DNA from: an uncultured Acidimicrobiales bacterium
Lineage (GTDB): Bacteria; Actinomycetota; Acidimicrobiia; Acidimicrobiales; SZUA-35
Direction: 5' to 3'
DNA: 64,000 bases
NCBI GenBank assembly: GCA_937976305.1
Contig: CALJSB010000025.1
Span: forward strand, 62,001-126,000
The position numbers were made by a program, and so were the translations under genes. Of the stretch, positions 1-9,631 are shown one piece after another (the first letter of the stretch is position 1; every line of letters begins with the position of its first letter). The notes under the pieces were generated by a model. That model ran no database searches. It was not told where the DNA came from and worked only from the letters and a program-made list of their open reading frames with translations.

Positions 1-52
1 TGGGTAAGAAAGATGCGTCCGCAGCTGCCCGACCGATTCCACCAACCTGGAA

Positions 53-1714
53 TCAGTCGTATCCCAACGGAGATCGTTCCCCGGCCGGAATGCGGCAAGC
101 CGCTTCCCGATCAGAGCCATTGCCTGCCTCGGGAGCGACCACTGGCCACTCCGAGTCAGCCAAGAATCCTGGTGCCTCGCTCCGATAGAGCGAGGGTGGC
201 GAAGCCGCCACAGACACTGGTGTTCCTTGGATTCGATTGGCGATCTCGGTCGTGCCCGAGATCCCCTCGTCGATGATGAGTCCCTCGTTGCCAATGATGT
301 TGCCAATGAGGTACTGGTCGTTTGATGCATCGGCCACGATCACGGAGTCGAGCACGCAGTTGCGATGCAGTGTGTTGGCCGGGCCAGATGGGCCCCACCA
401 GTCGGCGAAGACGACGCGGTCGACCACGTTGCCTTCAAAGAGATTTGCTTGAGGCCAATGCCCGTGCAGCGAGATGTCGGCTCGAGGCTGACGATCGATG
501 TAGCCGGCCGAACCACGAGCGTGGTTGTAGGCGAAAATGTTGCCACTGGCGCCCAACTGGATGATGAGAGCGTGGCGATGGTCATAGAGGGTGTTGTTCT
601 CGACCAAACAACCGGTGGTGTGCCGCTGGACGCTCACGCCGTAGGCCCGACCGCCATCGCCGTAATCGTGTGCCCCGTGGAGCAGGTTGTTGCGAACCTG
701 GCATCGGTAGACGACATCAGCCTCGATGTGGGCCTTGGTGGTCATCACTGACTCAACGCCATCGACCCACACGTCGGCGGCATGCGTCAGGCGAATCGAG
801 GCCCCGTAACCAGTGCCGTCACGATGAACTTTGAGGTTGGAGACACCAGCAAAGCGTGATGCGTCGATGACGCGAACTCGCGCCCCTCGATCGAGTTCGA
901 ATGAGCTGAGCAGCGGGTGATCGATCTGAATCGTCGTTCCGTCATAGGACACCACCTCGGCGAGTTCACCAACGGAGCCATCGGCCCAATCGACGTCCCA
1001 TTCGGCCTGGGTGTACATCGCTTCGACGTTGTCGTGTTCGAGTTCGATGATGTCGCCTTGGGCTATCTCGACTTCGAGCGGTCCAGAAAGCGTGACGCTC
1101 TTGGCGCCTGCCGTTGCCGAGTTGGCGAGTTGCACCCATCCGCTTGCCGGCTGTCCGGCAATCGAGATGAGGTCGCCTTCGCTGCCGAGATCGAAGCGAA
1201 GCTCTGTTCCGGCGCCTTCGCCGCGCAGGTGAGTGCGAGACGGAATACGAATGGTGGTGGTCAAGTTGTAGGTGCCGCTCGGCACCATGACGGTGCCGTT
1301 TCGTCCAGCGTTGTCGAGCGCAGCCTGGAACGCTTCGTCGTCGGGTTGGCCGTCGTTTGGTGAGGCGCCGAAGTCAGTAACCGACAATGTGTTGCCAGCC
1401 TGGTCGGCGGAAAGCACCACCGGGCGAATGGCGGTCCAGTCGACCGATGGCAGATTGTCGAAGTCGTCGAGGGGAATTGGACCATCACCCGGTCCATCGT
1501 CGGGAGTGGCGATGGCGCCGCCGTCAGCGGTAGTGCTGTCGCTGTCGTTGTTGCCTGTGCTCGGATCTCCGCTGGTCAACGTACCGTTCGATCCGCGGTC
1601 GTCTGCAGACGCGTTGGCGTCGTCGTCGCTTGATGAACCAAGCGACGAGCAAGCGGAGAGCACAAGGACAAAAGCCAAGACTCCAGCAAACAGACGGACA
1701 GAACGAGACGGCAT
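53..1714 (-). CDS. Secreted lipoprotein with beta-helix (pectate-lyase-like) domain
   Basis: 553 residues. The N-terminus is a lipoprotein signal: basic start, hydrophobic run and an LSAC lipobox with Cys22, so the protein should be anchored on the outer face of the membrane. A Ser/Asp/Thr-rich linker (about 23-95) leads to a SVTDFG segment (about 111) followed by a DDEAFQAALDNAG/GTYNL pattern, which is how Pectate_lyase_3-type right-handed parallel beta-helices begin; short repeated coils with paired Asn continue to the C-terminus. Such folds bind or cleave polysaccharides, but the substrate cannot be read here. I start at the ATG at 1714, which shares one base with the stop of the upstream glycosyltransferase (TGATG). 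A longer in-frame start would lie inside that gene. It is the last gene of a four-gene operon. Confidence 0.8.
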   Translation of the reverse strand: MPSRSVRLFAGVLAFVLVLSACSSLGSSSDDDANASADDRGSNGTLTSGDPSTGNNDSDSTTADGGAIATPDDGPGDGPIPLDDFDNLPSVDWTAIRPVVLSADQAGNTLSVTDFGASPNDGQPDDEAFQAALDNAGRNGTVMVPSGTYNLTTTIRIPSRTHLRGEGAGTELRFDLGSEGDLISIAGQPASGWVQLANSATAGAKSVTLSGPLEVEIAQGDIIELEHDNVEAMYTQAEWDVDWADGSVGELAEVVSYDGTTIQIDHPLLSSFELDRGARVRVIDASRFAGVSNLKVHRDGTGYGASIRLTHAADVWVDGVESVMTTKAHIEADVVYRCQVRNNLLHGAHDYGDGGRAYGVSVQRHTTGCLVENNTLYDHRHALIIQLGASGNIFAYNHARGSAGYIDRQPRADISLHGHWPQANLFEGNVVDRVVFADWWGPSGPANTLHRNCVLDSVIVADASNDQYLIGNIIGNEGLIIDEGISGTTEIANRIQGTPVSVAASPPSLYRSEAPGFLADSEWPVVAPEAGNGSDREAACRIPAGERSPLGYD

Positions 1715-2934
1715 CAACGAGACGTTTCGCAGTTGGCGCGAGCCCGGTTGTACGCAGCGATGAGTTGCTTTTCGGACTGGGCCCACGACAGTGGTCCGCT
1801 GATGCGCTCTTGACCGGCGCGGGCCATGCGAGCCCGACGCTCTGGATCATCGCAGAGGGCGATGATCTCGTCGCCAAAGGCTTCGGCGCTGTGGGCCTCG
1901 GCGTACACCGCCGCCGTAGCGGCCGAGTAACGCGATTCCACAAGGTCAAAGGAGACGACCGGAAGCCCCATGGCCATGTAGTCCATGGTCTTGATCATCG
2001 TTGAGATGTTGTTGAGGGGGTTGTCGTCGTCTGGAGCTGCACCGATGTCAGCGGTCGACAAGTACGCAATCATGTCCTCGTCTGAAATGAACCCTGTGAA
2101 CCGCACGCCTTCGCCTAATCCCAATGCCTTGTGCTTTTCCAACAAGGCGTCGTAGGTGTCGCCAGTACCGACGAGAACAAACAGTACATCGTCGCGAGAT
2201 TTCATATGTCGCACGTACTTCGCGGTGTCGAGTAGTACATGAACGCCGTCTTGGTGGCCCATCGTGCCGACGAACACCACCATGTGTTCGTAGCCGGCTT
2301 TGAGCTCCGGACGAGCCGGTCCAGGGGTGAACAGCTCGAGATCCGGGCTGTTGCGGACGACAAAGACATCGTCTTCGTCCATCTTGCCCCGACCGAGCGC
2401 ACGTTCGCGGTACGACTCGTTGGTGACCAGGACCGCATCTGAGGCCTTGTAGCTGAGCGCTTCGACCTTGAGCAGCAGCTTGGCCATCGCCGTCATTTTC
2501 GGTTCGTCGAATTTCGACTGGTAGGTCTCGGGTCCGAGATCGTGCTGATCGAACACAAACGCAGCACCTTTGCGGCCAAACACCCACTGGAGCGGGAAGA
2601 AGAGGTCTGGCGGGTTAGCGACGTGAATCAGATCGAACGGCTTCTTGCGCCACACCTTGGCAGCCAAGAAGAAGCAGTTGAGCAGAGCCCATCCGTACTC
2701 GAGCAGGAAGTCGATCTTGCGAGGCCCCCCAAAGGGCATCTTGAAACGGTGGATCTCGATGCCATCGAGCACCTCGAACCGTGGAGCCGGACGCTTTGGG
2801 CGTTCCGGGCAGATCACGGTGACGTCGTACCCGTTGTCGCGTGCGGCGCGGGCCTGGTTCCAGACTCGGCGATCGTGAGGAACGGTCTCGTTTTCGACAA
2901 CGAGGAGTGCGTGTGGCTTGGAATTCGTCTTCAT
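1714..2934 (-). CDS. GT4-family glycosyltransferase
   Basis: 406 residues, normal for GT-B fold family 4 glycosyltransferases. The N-terminal domain has the donor-side pattern LLVVENETVPHDRRVW (about 11-26) seen in WbuB/WcaI-like enzymes. The C-terminal Rossmann half contains VVFVGTMGHQDGV (about 218) and, near 300-330, APDDDNPLN and MDYMAMGLPVVS, the nucleotide-sugar-binding region. It should move a sugar from an NDP-sugar to a cytoplasmic acceptor, probably a surface-glycan precursor. It starts 5 bases after the asparagine-synthase-like gene and overlaps the next gene by one base, so the three are probably co-transcribed. Donor and acceptor are unknown. Confidence 0.85.
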   Translation of the reverse strand: MKTNSKPHALLVVENETVPHDRRVWNQARAARDNGYDVTVICPERPKRPAPRFEVLDGIEIHRFKMPFGGPRKIDFLLEYGWALLNCFFLAAKVWRKKPFDLIHVANPPDLFFPLQWVFGRKGAAFVFDQHDLGPETYQSKFDEPKMTAMAKLLLKVEALSYKASDAVLVTNESYRERALGRGKMDEDDVFVVRNSPDLELFTPGPARPELKAGYEHMVVFVGTMGHQDGVHVLLDTAKYVRHMKSRDDVLFVLVGTGDTYDALLEKHKALGLGEGVRFTGFISDEDMIAYLSTADIGAAPDDDNPLNNISTMIKTMDYMAMGLPVVSFDLVESRYSAATAAVYAEAHSAEAFGDEIIALCDDPERRARMARAGQERISGPLSWAQSEKQLIAAYNRARANCETSR

Positions 2935-2939
2935 GGTTT

Positions 2940-4871
2940 TCAGGCTGACAATCGATTGAGTGAGGTGGTCAATGCAGTAGGGGAACTCGAGCCCTCACTC
3001 GAGAAGAGGTTCTCGGCTGCGAGCTCGAGGCTGAGCAATGCAGTGAGATGACGGCGGTGGTTGCGTCGACCACTCCGATGTTCGTTGAGCAGGCTCAACA
3101 TGGCGTTGCGGTCGAGGTGAGCGGCGCACAAAGAGGAGTCGCCCAGTACGACTCGCTCAAACGTGTCACCAAGGTCCTGGGCAAACCACTCATCGACCGG
3201 CGTGGCGAACCCGAACTTCTTGCGGTTGACGATTTCGGCGGGCAGCAGTGCGTTGGCTGCCATCTTGTGAACGTGCTTGCCGTTGCCCCGGCGGAGTTTG
3301 AACGACGACGGCAACCGCTCGATGAAGTCGACGAGTTCACGATCGAGAATCGGCACCCGGGCCTCGACCGAGTTCGACATCGAGAGCTTGTCGCCGTAGA
3401 AGAGCAAATCGTCAGGCAGCGACAGTCGGGTGTCGACGTAGAGCAGCTGGTTGAGCTCGTCGAGGTGTGAGACAGGTCCTTGCCAATATTCGATCAGGTC
3501 CTCTGCTCGTGCTCCGGACGCCCGAAGCTCAGGGCCGGCAAGCTGGTCGACGTCGGTGGGGCTGAACACCTGGTGGATCGCGGCAAACCGCTTCACCGGA
3601 TCCTTGATGCCAAGCGCACTGGTGCCACGTCGGAACCGGGCAAGAGCGGGCACGCCCTCGCCGAGGGTTTCGGCAATGGTTGAGCCGAACAGCCAGCGAG
3701 CGTGTTGGCTGTACTTTTCGCCGAGGTAGCGGTCATAGCCGGCCCAGGGTTCGTCTGCTCCCTGACCGGTCACCACGACCTTCACGTGCTCACGAACGAT
3801 CTGCGTCATTCGTTGATACGCAAAGGTGCTCTGCGAGAGGACGGGTTCTTCGAGGTAGTCGATGGTCTCCCGAAAGATGCCGTCGAAGTCGTTGAAGTCG
3901 AGCGTGATCGGGTGATGCTCGGCGCCAAAGAGGGCGGCGGTTTCAGCTGCAGCGGCCGCCTCGTCGTAGTCGTAGGCACCCTCGAAACCGACGGTGAAGG
4001 TCTTGATCGGGGTGTCTGAGTACTTCGACGCCGCGGCGAGCACCATGCCGGAGTCGACGCCGCCGGACAGCAGACAGCCGACAGGTACGTCGCTCACCAT
4101 CTGGCGCTCGACGGCCTCGGTAAACAGATCGGTGTAGTCGCGAGCTGTCTGGTCGAGATCGGCGTCTGCCCGGGTCTCTGGGACGTCGTTCCAATAGCGA
4201 CGAATGTCGATGCCGCTCTCATCGGCGACCAGTAGGTGTCCCGGTCGCAGCTTCTTGATGTTGTTGACCAGCGTGTGCGGTGAGGGCAGGTAGCCGAAGT
4301 GCAGGAACAACCGCAGGCTGTCGACGTCGAGTTGGCGAGGCACGGTTGTGTCGCTCAGGATCGTGCGCATCTCTGAACCCCAGAGCAGGCGCTTGCCGTC
4401 GTCATACCAATAGAGCGGCTTGACGCCGAGGTGATCGCGAGCCAGGAGAATACGGCCGAGACGCTTGTCGAAGATGGCAAACCCGAAGATGCCGTTCAGC
4501 CGATCGACAACGCCGAGGCCCCACTCTTCGTAGCCATGCACGATGGTCTCGATGTCGGAGTGCGTGCGGAATCGGTGACCACGCGACTCGAGCTCTGCTC
4601 GCAGCTCGCGGTAGTTGTAGATCTCACCGTTGCCCTCGATCCAGATCGACTCGTCTTCGTTGGGAATCGGCTGACGCCCACCCTCGAGGTCGATGATCGA
4701 CAGGCGCCTGAACGCAAAGCCAGCTGCGCCGAACACTTCGCACACTGAATCGTCTGGTCCGCGGTGAGGCATGCTCGCGGCCATCGCCTCGAGTACGTCT
4801 CGACTGACATGGTCTCCAGCAAGGGCAGACAGCCCTCTTGAATAGTGGAAGACGCCCGAAATTCCACACAT
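2940..4871 (-). CDS. asnB: Asparagine synthase (glutamine-hydrolysing), AsnB type
   Basis: 643 residues. MCGISG places the catalytic Cys2 of a class II glutamine amidotransferase at the mature N-terminus; HRGPD (36-40) and NGEIYN (81-86) complete the glutaminase domain. The synthetase domain carries the ATP-pyrophosphatase P-loop SGGVDSG at 269-275. The enzyme moves glutamine-derived NH3 to an AMP-activated carboxylate, normally aspartate. Its place just before a glycosyltransferase and a beta-helix lipoprotein fits the many AsnB paralogues in surface-polysaccharide loci, where the acceptor may be a sugar acid; that is inference. The ATG at 4871 lies 6 bases after the upstream gene, with AGGG about 10 bases upstream. 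Confidence 0.9.
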   Translation of the reverse strand: MCGISGVFHYSRGLSALAGDHVSRDVLEAMAASMPHRGPDDSVCEVFGAAGFAFRRLSIIDLEGGRQPIPNEDESIWIEGNGEIYNYRELRAELESRGHRFRTHSDIETIVHGYEEWGLGVVDRLNGIFGFAIFDKRLGRILLARDHLGVKPLYWYDDGKRLLWGSEMRTILSDTTVPRQLDVDSLRLFLHFGYLPSPHTLVNNIKKLRPGHLLVADESGIDIRRYWNDVPETRADADLDQTARDYTDLFTEAVERQMVSDVPVGCLLSGGVDSGMVLAAASKYSDTPIKTFTVGFEGAYDYDEAAAAAETAALFGAEHHPITLDFNDFDGIFRETIDYLEEPVLSQSTFAYQRMTQIVREHVKVVVTGQGADEPWAGYDRYLGEKYSQHARWLFGSTIAETLGEGVPALARFRRGTSALGIKDPVKRFAAIHQVFSPTDVDQLAGPELRASGARAEDLIEYWQGPVSHLDELNQLLYVDTRLSLPDDLLFYGDKLSMSNSVEARVPILDRELVDFIERLPSSFKLRRGNGKHVHKMAANALLPAEIVNRKKFGFATPVDEWFAQDLGDTFERVVLGDSSLCAAHLDRNAMLSLLNEHRSGRRNHRRHLTALLSLELAAENLFSSEGSSSPTALTTSLNRLSA

Positions 4872-4877
4872 GTGGGA

Positions 4878-5681
4878 TCAGCCCTTCGCCGAGCGGCCGA
4901 CCGATGGTGCATCGGTCGGATCAAAGTCGAGCTCGGCGAGGAGCTGCATGACCGATGCCATTGCTGCAGGTGACAGGGAAGGCTCGATCTCGATCTCGAT
5001 GAGATCTCCGAGTGCCGTGGAGTGTCCGAGTCGGACTCGGGCCGATCGGCCAGCGGAATCCATGAACGAATGCACCAGGGGTCGAGCTTGTGCTGGCTCG
5101 AGGCCGATGTCGACCATGGCCTGCACCACTCGCTCGAGCAGGGGGGTCACCGGACGAGCACCGGCTTGGATCGAGAGCTTGATCGGATCGATCGTCGAGC
5201 GCCGACGGGTGGAGGCCTTGACGCCGTTGTCCCGAGCGAACATGTGGGAGACCGACAGCGAGAAGTCGGGCACCGATCCGTCTTCCATCAGTGGCCCGCC
5301 AGGTACGAAACGACGCGTGGTGGTCACCTTGGGCTCTTCGACGGGTTCGGGAGCCGGAGCTGGTGACGCTGGTTGCACGACGATCGTGTTGGCCAACATC
5401 GGCTGAGTCTCGGGTGTCGGATCGACTGCGGCTGTAGGCGCCGCTGGTGGTGCCGTGGCGGGCGCAGCGGCCGGCATCGTGGCTGGCGTAGCAGCTGCGA
5501 CTGGATCCTCAAGCGTGATCCCGGCTTTCGCCGCCTTGGCCTCACGCTTGGCTTGCTTCTTGTCGAGTCGAGCCTGGCGACGAGCCAAGGCTTTCGGACT
5601 CGGGTCGCGCAGAAGCCGAACCGCTGTGAAGAACATCGCGACGAGCACGACGTTAAGAACTATTACCGCCAGATATACCAT
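4878..5681 (-). CDS. Membrane-anchored protein of unknown function
   Basis: 267 residues, not recognised as a family member. Residues 1-24 form one hydrophobic helix beginning MVYLAVIVLNVV, followed by a very basic stretch rich in Arg, Lys, Gln and Ala (about 30-50), which suggests an N-out, C-in anchor. A long Ala/Pro/Thr-rich linker (about 60-105) leads to a soluble C-terminal domain of about 150 residues. I use the ATG at 5681 because it begins exactly at the transmembrane helix; an extended reading would overlap the divergent helicase gene. It is the first gene of the operon with asnB (6-base gap), so a role in envelope or polysaccharide assembly is possible. No catalytic motif is visible. 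Confidence 0.65.
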   Translation of the reverse strand: MVYLAVIVLNVVLVAMFFTAVRLLRDPSPKALARRQARLDKKQAKREAKAAKAGITLEDPVAAATPATMPAAAPATAPPAAPTAAVDPTPETQPMLANTIVVQPASPAPAPEPVEEPKVTTTRRFVPGGPLMEDGSVPDFSLSVSHMFARDNGVKASTRRRSTIDPIKLSIQAGARPVTPLLERVVQAMVDIGLEPAQARPLVHSFMDSAGRSARVRLGHSTALGDLIEIEIEPSLSPAAMASVMQLLAELDFDPTDAPSVGRSAKG

Positions 5682-5761
5682 CACCAACGCACACGTGTCG
5701 CCGTGTCCACCACGGACGGGGTGCGTTCTCCATCGGGAAATGTAGGCCAAGGACCGACCGC

Positions 5762-8700
5762 ATGACAAGCATTCTGTTAGGTCATCCGACTCACGACCCG
5801 AACGATCGCCTACCCATCGACGAGCGATGGTCTGAAATTGCCGAGTTGATCCGGGCGAACCAAGTGGTTGTGGTCGCTGGCGAGACTGGCTCGGGAAAGA
5901 GCACAAAGCTCCCACTCATCTGCCGCGATGCGGGAATCGGGCGCAAGGCCGATGGAAGTGGCGGGCTGATCGGGCACACCCAGCCTCGCCGCTTGGCCGC
6001 TCGGTCGATAGCAACCCGGATTGCTTCGCTGCTGGGTGAAGAGGTTGGCGACCAGGTGGGGTATGCCGTCCGATTCAACGACCGAGTAGGCCCTGATACA
6101 GCGATCAAACTGGTGACGGACGGTCTGCTCCTCGCTGAGGTGCAGCGTGATCGGACCCTCTCGGCCTATGACGCCATCATTGTCGACGAGGCGCACGAAC
6201 GGTCGCTCAACATCGACTTTCTGTTGGGCTATCTCAAGTCGTTGCTTCCCCGTCGACCAGATCTGAAGGTCATCATTACCTCGGCGACAATCGACACCGA
6301 ACGTTTCGCTGCCCACTTCGATGATGCGCCCGTCATCGAGATCACAGGACGAACCTTCCCCGTCGAGATTCGCTACCGGCCTCCTGAGCCAGATGGCCCA
6401 GAGACCCCGCCAGAGTGTGTCGCTGTCGCTGTGCAGGAGCTGATCAGGACCGAGTCGGGCGACATTCTGGTCTTCGCCAATGGCGAGCGAGAGATTCACG
6501 AGACGATCGATGAACTCGGAAAACTCAGCCTTCGCAATACCGAGCTGGTGCCGCTGTACGCCCGGCTGACCCAGGCCGAACAGCAGAAGATCTTCTCGTC
6601 ACACTCGCTGGGCTCGATGGGTGGCAGACGAATCGTCGTGTCAACCAACGTTGCCGAAACCTCGTTGACGGTGCCAGGTATCCGCTCGGTCGTCGACATC
6701 GGTACCGCCAGAATCTCGCGCTACTCGCGACGCACCAAAGTGCAGCGTTTGCCCATCGAGCCCATCTCACAAGCCTCTGCGAACCAGCGGGCAGGGCGAT
6801 GTGGTCGTGTTGCGCCCGGGGTATGTATTCGGTTGTACGCCGAGGACGACTACTTGGGACGACCCGAGTTCACCGAACCAGAAATTCAGCGCACCAACTT
6901 GGCGGGTGTGATCCTGCAAATGGCGAGTCTTGGTCTCGGGGCCGTCGAGTCGTTCCCCTTCCTCGACCCGCCCGACCATCGCAGCATCGCCGACGGCACC
7001 GCGCTCCTCGAAGAACTCGATGCCGTTGATCCCGAGCACTCCGCCGGCTCGAAGAAGTGGCTCACTCCCCTGGGTCGACGCTTGAGCCGCATGCCGGTTG
7101 ATCCGCGGCTGGGTCGGATGGTGTTGGAGGGCGAGCATCTCGATTGTGGCCAGGAGATCGTCGTGATTGCCGCGGCATTGTCGATCCAAGACCCACGTGA
7201 TCGGCCGCCGGACAAACGGGAGGCCGCAGCCGAGGCCCACCAGGTGTTTGTCGACCCTCGCTCAGACTTTCTGACCCTGCTCAACTTGTGGCATCACCTC
7301 CGCGCCATGCGAGATCGCCTCTCGGGCAATCAGTTTCGGAAGCAGTGTCGAGCCCAGTTCCTCAATGTCAACCGCATCCGCGAGTGGCAAGATGTCGAGC
7401 GGCAGTTGCGACGCAGCCTGTCTTCCAAGCCGGCGAAACCGGGGCGAGCGAAACAAGAGTGGGAACCCGTCGACAAAGAGACGGCCGACCGCATCCACCA
7501 AGCCCTGCTGAGCGGTCTGCTGTCGCAGATCGGACAGAAGCAGACCGAGAAGAAGCAGACCGACAAGAAGCCGCCGGTCGCAAAGCCGAGCCGGGGCCGA
7601 CCCGCTCCCGTTGAGTTTCTCGGTGCGCGGGGTTCGGCCTTTGCCATCGCTCCGGGTTCGGTGGTTCGCCGAACCAGCTCATCGTGGGTCATGGCCGCAG
7701 AGTTGGTCGAGACCAATCGGCTTTGGGCCCGAGTCGTGGCGCCAATCGAACCTCGCTGGATTGAAGAGCTGGCCGAACATCTCGCGACCTATCGCTATGA
7801 CGCTGCGGTGTGGGATTCGGCGAGAGCAACGGCAACAACGATCGAACGGGCCACGTTGTTCGGTTTGCCGATCGTGGAGGGCCGCACCATCAATCTGCGT
7901 CGGGTCGATCGGGATCTGGCTCGCGAGCTGTTCATTCACCATGCGTTGGTCGATCCGGTCACCGGCGACGACGAAGCGCCTGAGGGCCTCCGCCATCTTC
8001 GGTTCTTCGCCGAGAATCGGGCGGTGCTCGCCGAGGTGGGCGAGATGGAGGCCCGAGCCCGGACCCGTGATCTCGTCGACGAACGGAAGCGGATCTTCGA
8101 GTTCTTCGACGAACGCGTTGGTAACGACGTGACCTCGGTCGGCCACTTCAACAAGTGGTGGAAGAAGGCGTCAGGCGACGCTTCTCATCTGCTCCAGTTG
8201 TCGGTTGATGACCTCGTTGATCGATCGGCCCTCGCTGTCGACGATGAGGCCTTCCCGGTTGACTTCCAGTTCGGCTCGGTTGCCGTGCACATCTCCTACG
8301 AGTTCGATCCGGCCAGTCCGGTCGACGGCGCGATCATCGATGTGCCGATCGACGTTCTGAATCAGCTCGATCCCGATCTCCTGGCGTGGAACGTGCCGGG
8401 CTTTCGCCCCGAGATCTATGACCATCTCTTGCGCGGCCTGCCAAAGGCCGTTCGTCGCGAGCTGCTCCCGATTGCGGGAAGCGTTGAGGCGCTCGGGGCT
8501 CGGATTGCTGAACGCGTCGACACCTCGGTTGAGCCGTTGGGGCCAACGGTGGCCCGCGAAGTCCGGCGCATGTCTGGCCTCGAGATTGCGGATGCCGACA
8601 TTGATGTCACCTCGCTCCCCAAGCATCTGCGTCCCACCATTCGCGTTGTCGATGCCGACGGCACGATGATCGGAGCGGGCAAGAGCGTCGACACGCTGCG

Positions 8701-9622
8701 TCATCGGCTCGATCAGCAGTTGCGCAGCTCGCTGCAGACGGCTGAATCAGAGCTGATCACCGACGGGCTCACGGCGTGGACGATCGGCGCCCTCCCCACG
8801 GAAGTGGCCGAGAACACGTCGACGAACACCGTTCGAGCGTTTCCGGCTCTTGTCGATCACGGCGACACGGTCGCCGTTCGCCTGATGCCCAACGAGGCAG
8901 AGCAGGACGAAGCGATGTGGGCAGGCACCCGTCGGCTGCTTCGCCTCCAGATCGGCGGACCACTCCGCCTGCTGGATCGCAAGCTCTCCAACAGTGACAA
9001 GCTGACGATCGCTGCCAGCACGGTGCAATCAAAAGCCGGGTGGTACGACGACATCGTCAGCGCATCGTTTGATCGACTCATGCAGACAGGGGGAGCTCCT
9101 GTCTGGAACGAGGACGACTTCGACGTGCTGTTACGCCACACGCGCGACGGCCTCGACGACACCCTGACCCTCGCAGCCGAGGGCGGGATCGAAATCGCTC
9201 GGGCCGCTGCCGAGGCTGCGGACGCGCTGGACCGTCACGACTCCACGGCAGCAATCGCGGCGGCAGTCGCAGACGAACGCAGCCATCTGAGTCGGCTGGT
9301 GTACGCGGAGGTGGTGAGCGGTGTCGGGCTAGAGAGGCTCGGCGACATTGCTCGATACCTCCGAGCCATCCCGGTTCGTCTTGCCGCGGCGGTCGAGAAC
9401 CCTCGTCGGGATCGTGACCATCAGGGCGACGTTCGTGCCGTCGAGTCAGCCTTTGCCGAACTCGTTCAGCGAAACGGGATGACACCAGATCTCGAGGATC
9501 TTGCCTGGGCCATCGAAGAGCTGAGGGTGTCGTTGTTCGCTCACAAGCTCGGCGTGGTGGGCAAGGTGAGCGCAACTCGGCTCCAGCGCCGTCTTTCGGA
9601 GCTTCGGAAAGCTGGCATGTAG
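5762..9622 (+). CDS. hrpA: ATP-dependent DEAH-box RNA helicase HrpA
   Basis: 1286 residues, the usual HrpA length (about 1300). Walker A GETGSGKST is at 40-48, TQPRR (motif Ia) at about 73, the DEAH box VDEAHERS at 141-148, SAT (motif III) near 175, and the QRxGRxGR-type motif ANQRAGRCGR near 339-348. The OB/HA2 region and a long DUF3418-type C-terminus follow, and a Lys/Gln-rich insert lies near 590-610. HrpA unwinds RNA and has been linked to rescue of stalled ribosomes in E. coli. The gene diverges from the operon at 5681 across an 80-base gap and is followed 9 bases later by a hydrolase gene. Confidence 0.95.
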   Translation: MTSILLGHPTHDPNDRLPIDERWSEIAELIRANQVVVVAGETGSGKSTKLPLICRDAGIGRKADGSGGLIGHTQPRRLAARSIATRIASLLGEEVGDQVGYAVRFNDRVGPDTAIKLVTDGLLLAEVQRDRTLSAYDAIIVDEAHERSLNIDFLLGYLKSLLPRRPDLKVIITSATIDTERFAAHFDDAPVIEITGRTFPVEIRYRPPEPDGPETPPECVAVAVQELIRTESGDILVFANGEREIHETIDELGKLSLRNTELVPLYARLTQAEQQKIFSSHSLGSMGGRRIVVSTNVAETSLTVPGIRSVVDIGTARISRYSRRTKVQRLPIEPISQASANQRAGRCGRVAPGVCIRLYAEDDYLGRPEFTEPEIQRTNLAGVILQMASLGLGAVESFPFLDPPDHRSIADGTALLEELDAVDPEHSAGSKKWLTPLGRRLSRMPVDPRLGRMVLEGEHLDCGQEIVVIAAALSIQDPRDRPPDKREAAAEAHQVFVDPRSDFLTLLNLWHHLRAMRDRLSGNQFRKQCRAQFLNVNRIREWQDVERQLRRSLSSKPAKPGRAKQEWEPVDKETADRIHQALLSGLLSQIGQKQTEKKQTDKKPPVAKPSRGRPAPVEFLGARGSAFAIAPGSVVRRTSSSWVMAAELVETNRLWARVVAPIEPRWIEELAEHLATYRYDAAVWDSARATATTIERATLFGLPIVEGRTINLRRVDRDLARELFIHHALVDPVTGDDEAPEGLRHLRFFAENRAVLAEVGEMEARARTRDLVDERKRIFEFFDERVGNDVTSVGHFNKWWKKASGDASHLLQLSVDDLVDRSALAVDDEAFPVDFQFGSVAVHISYEFDPASPVDGAIIDVPIDVLNQLDPDLLAWNVPGFRPEIYDHLLRGLPKAVRRELLPIAGSVEALGARIAERVDTSVEPLGPTVAREVRRMSGLEIADADIDVTSLPKHLRPTIRVVDADGTMIGAGKSVDTLRHRLDQQLRSSLQTAESELITDGLTAWTIGALPTEVAENTSTNTVRAFPALVDHGDTVAVRLMPNEAEQDEAMWAGTRRLLRLQIGGPLRLLDRKLSNSDKLTIAASTVQSKAGWYDDIVSASFDRLMQTGGAPVWNEDDFDVLLRHTRDGLDDTLTLAAEGGIEIARAAAEAADALDRHDSTAAIAAAVADERSHLSRLVYAEVVSGVGLERLGDIARYLRAIPVRLAAAVENPRRDRDHQGDVRAVESAFAELVQRNGMTPDLEDLAWAIEELRVSLFAHKLGVVGKVSATRLQRRLSELRKAGM

Positions 9623-9631
9623 GGTCGGTCC

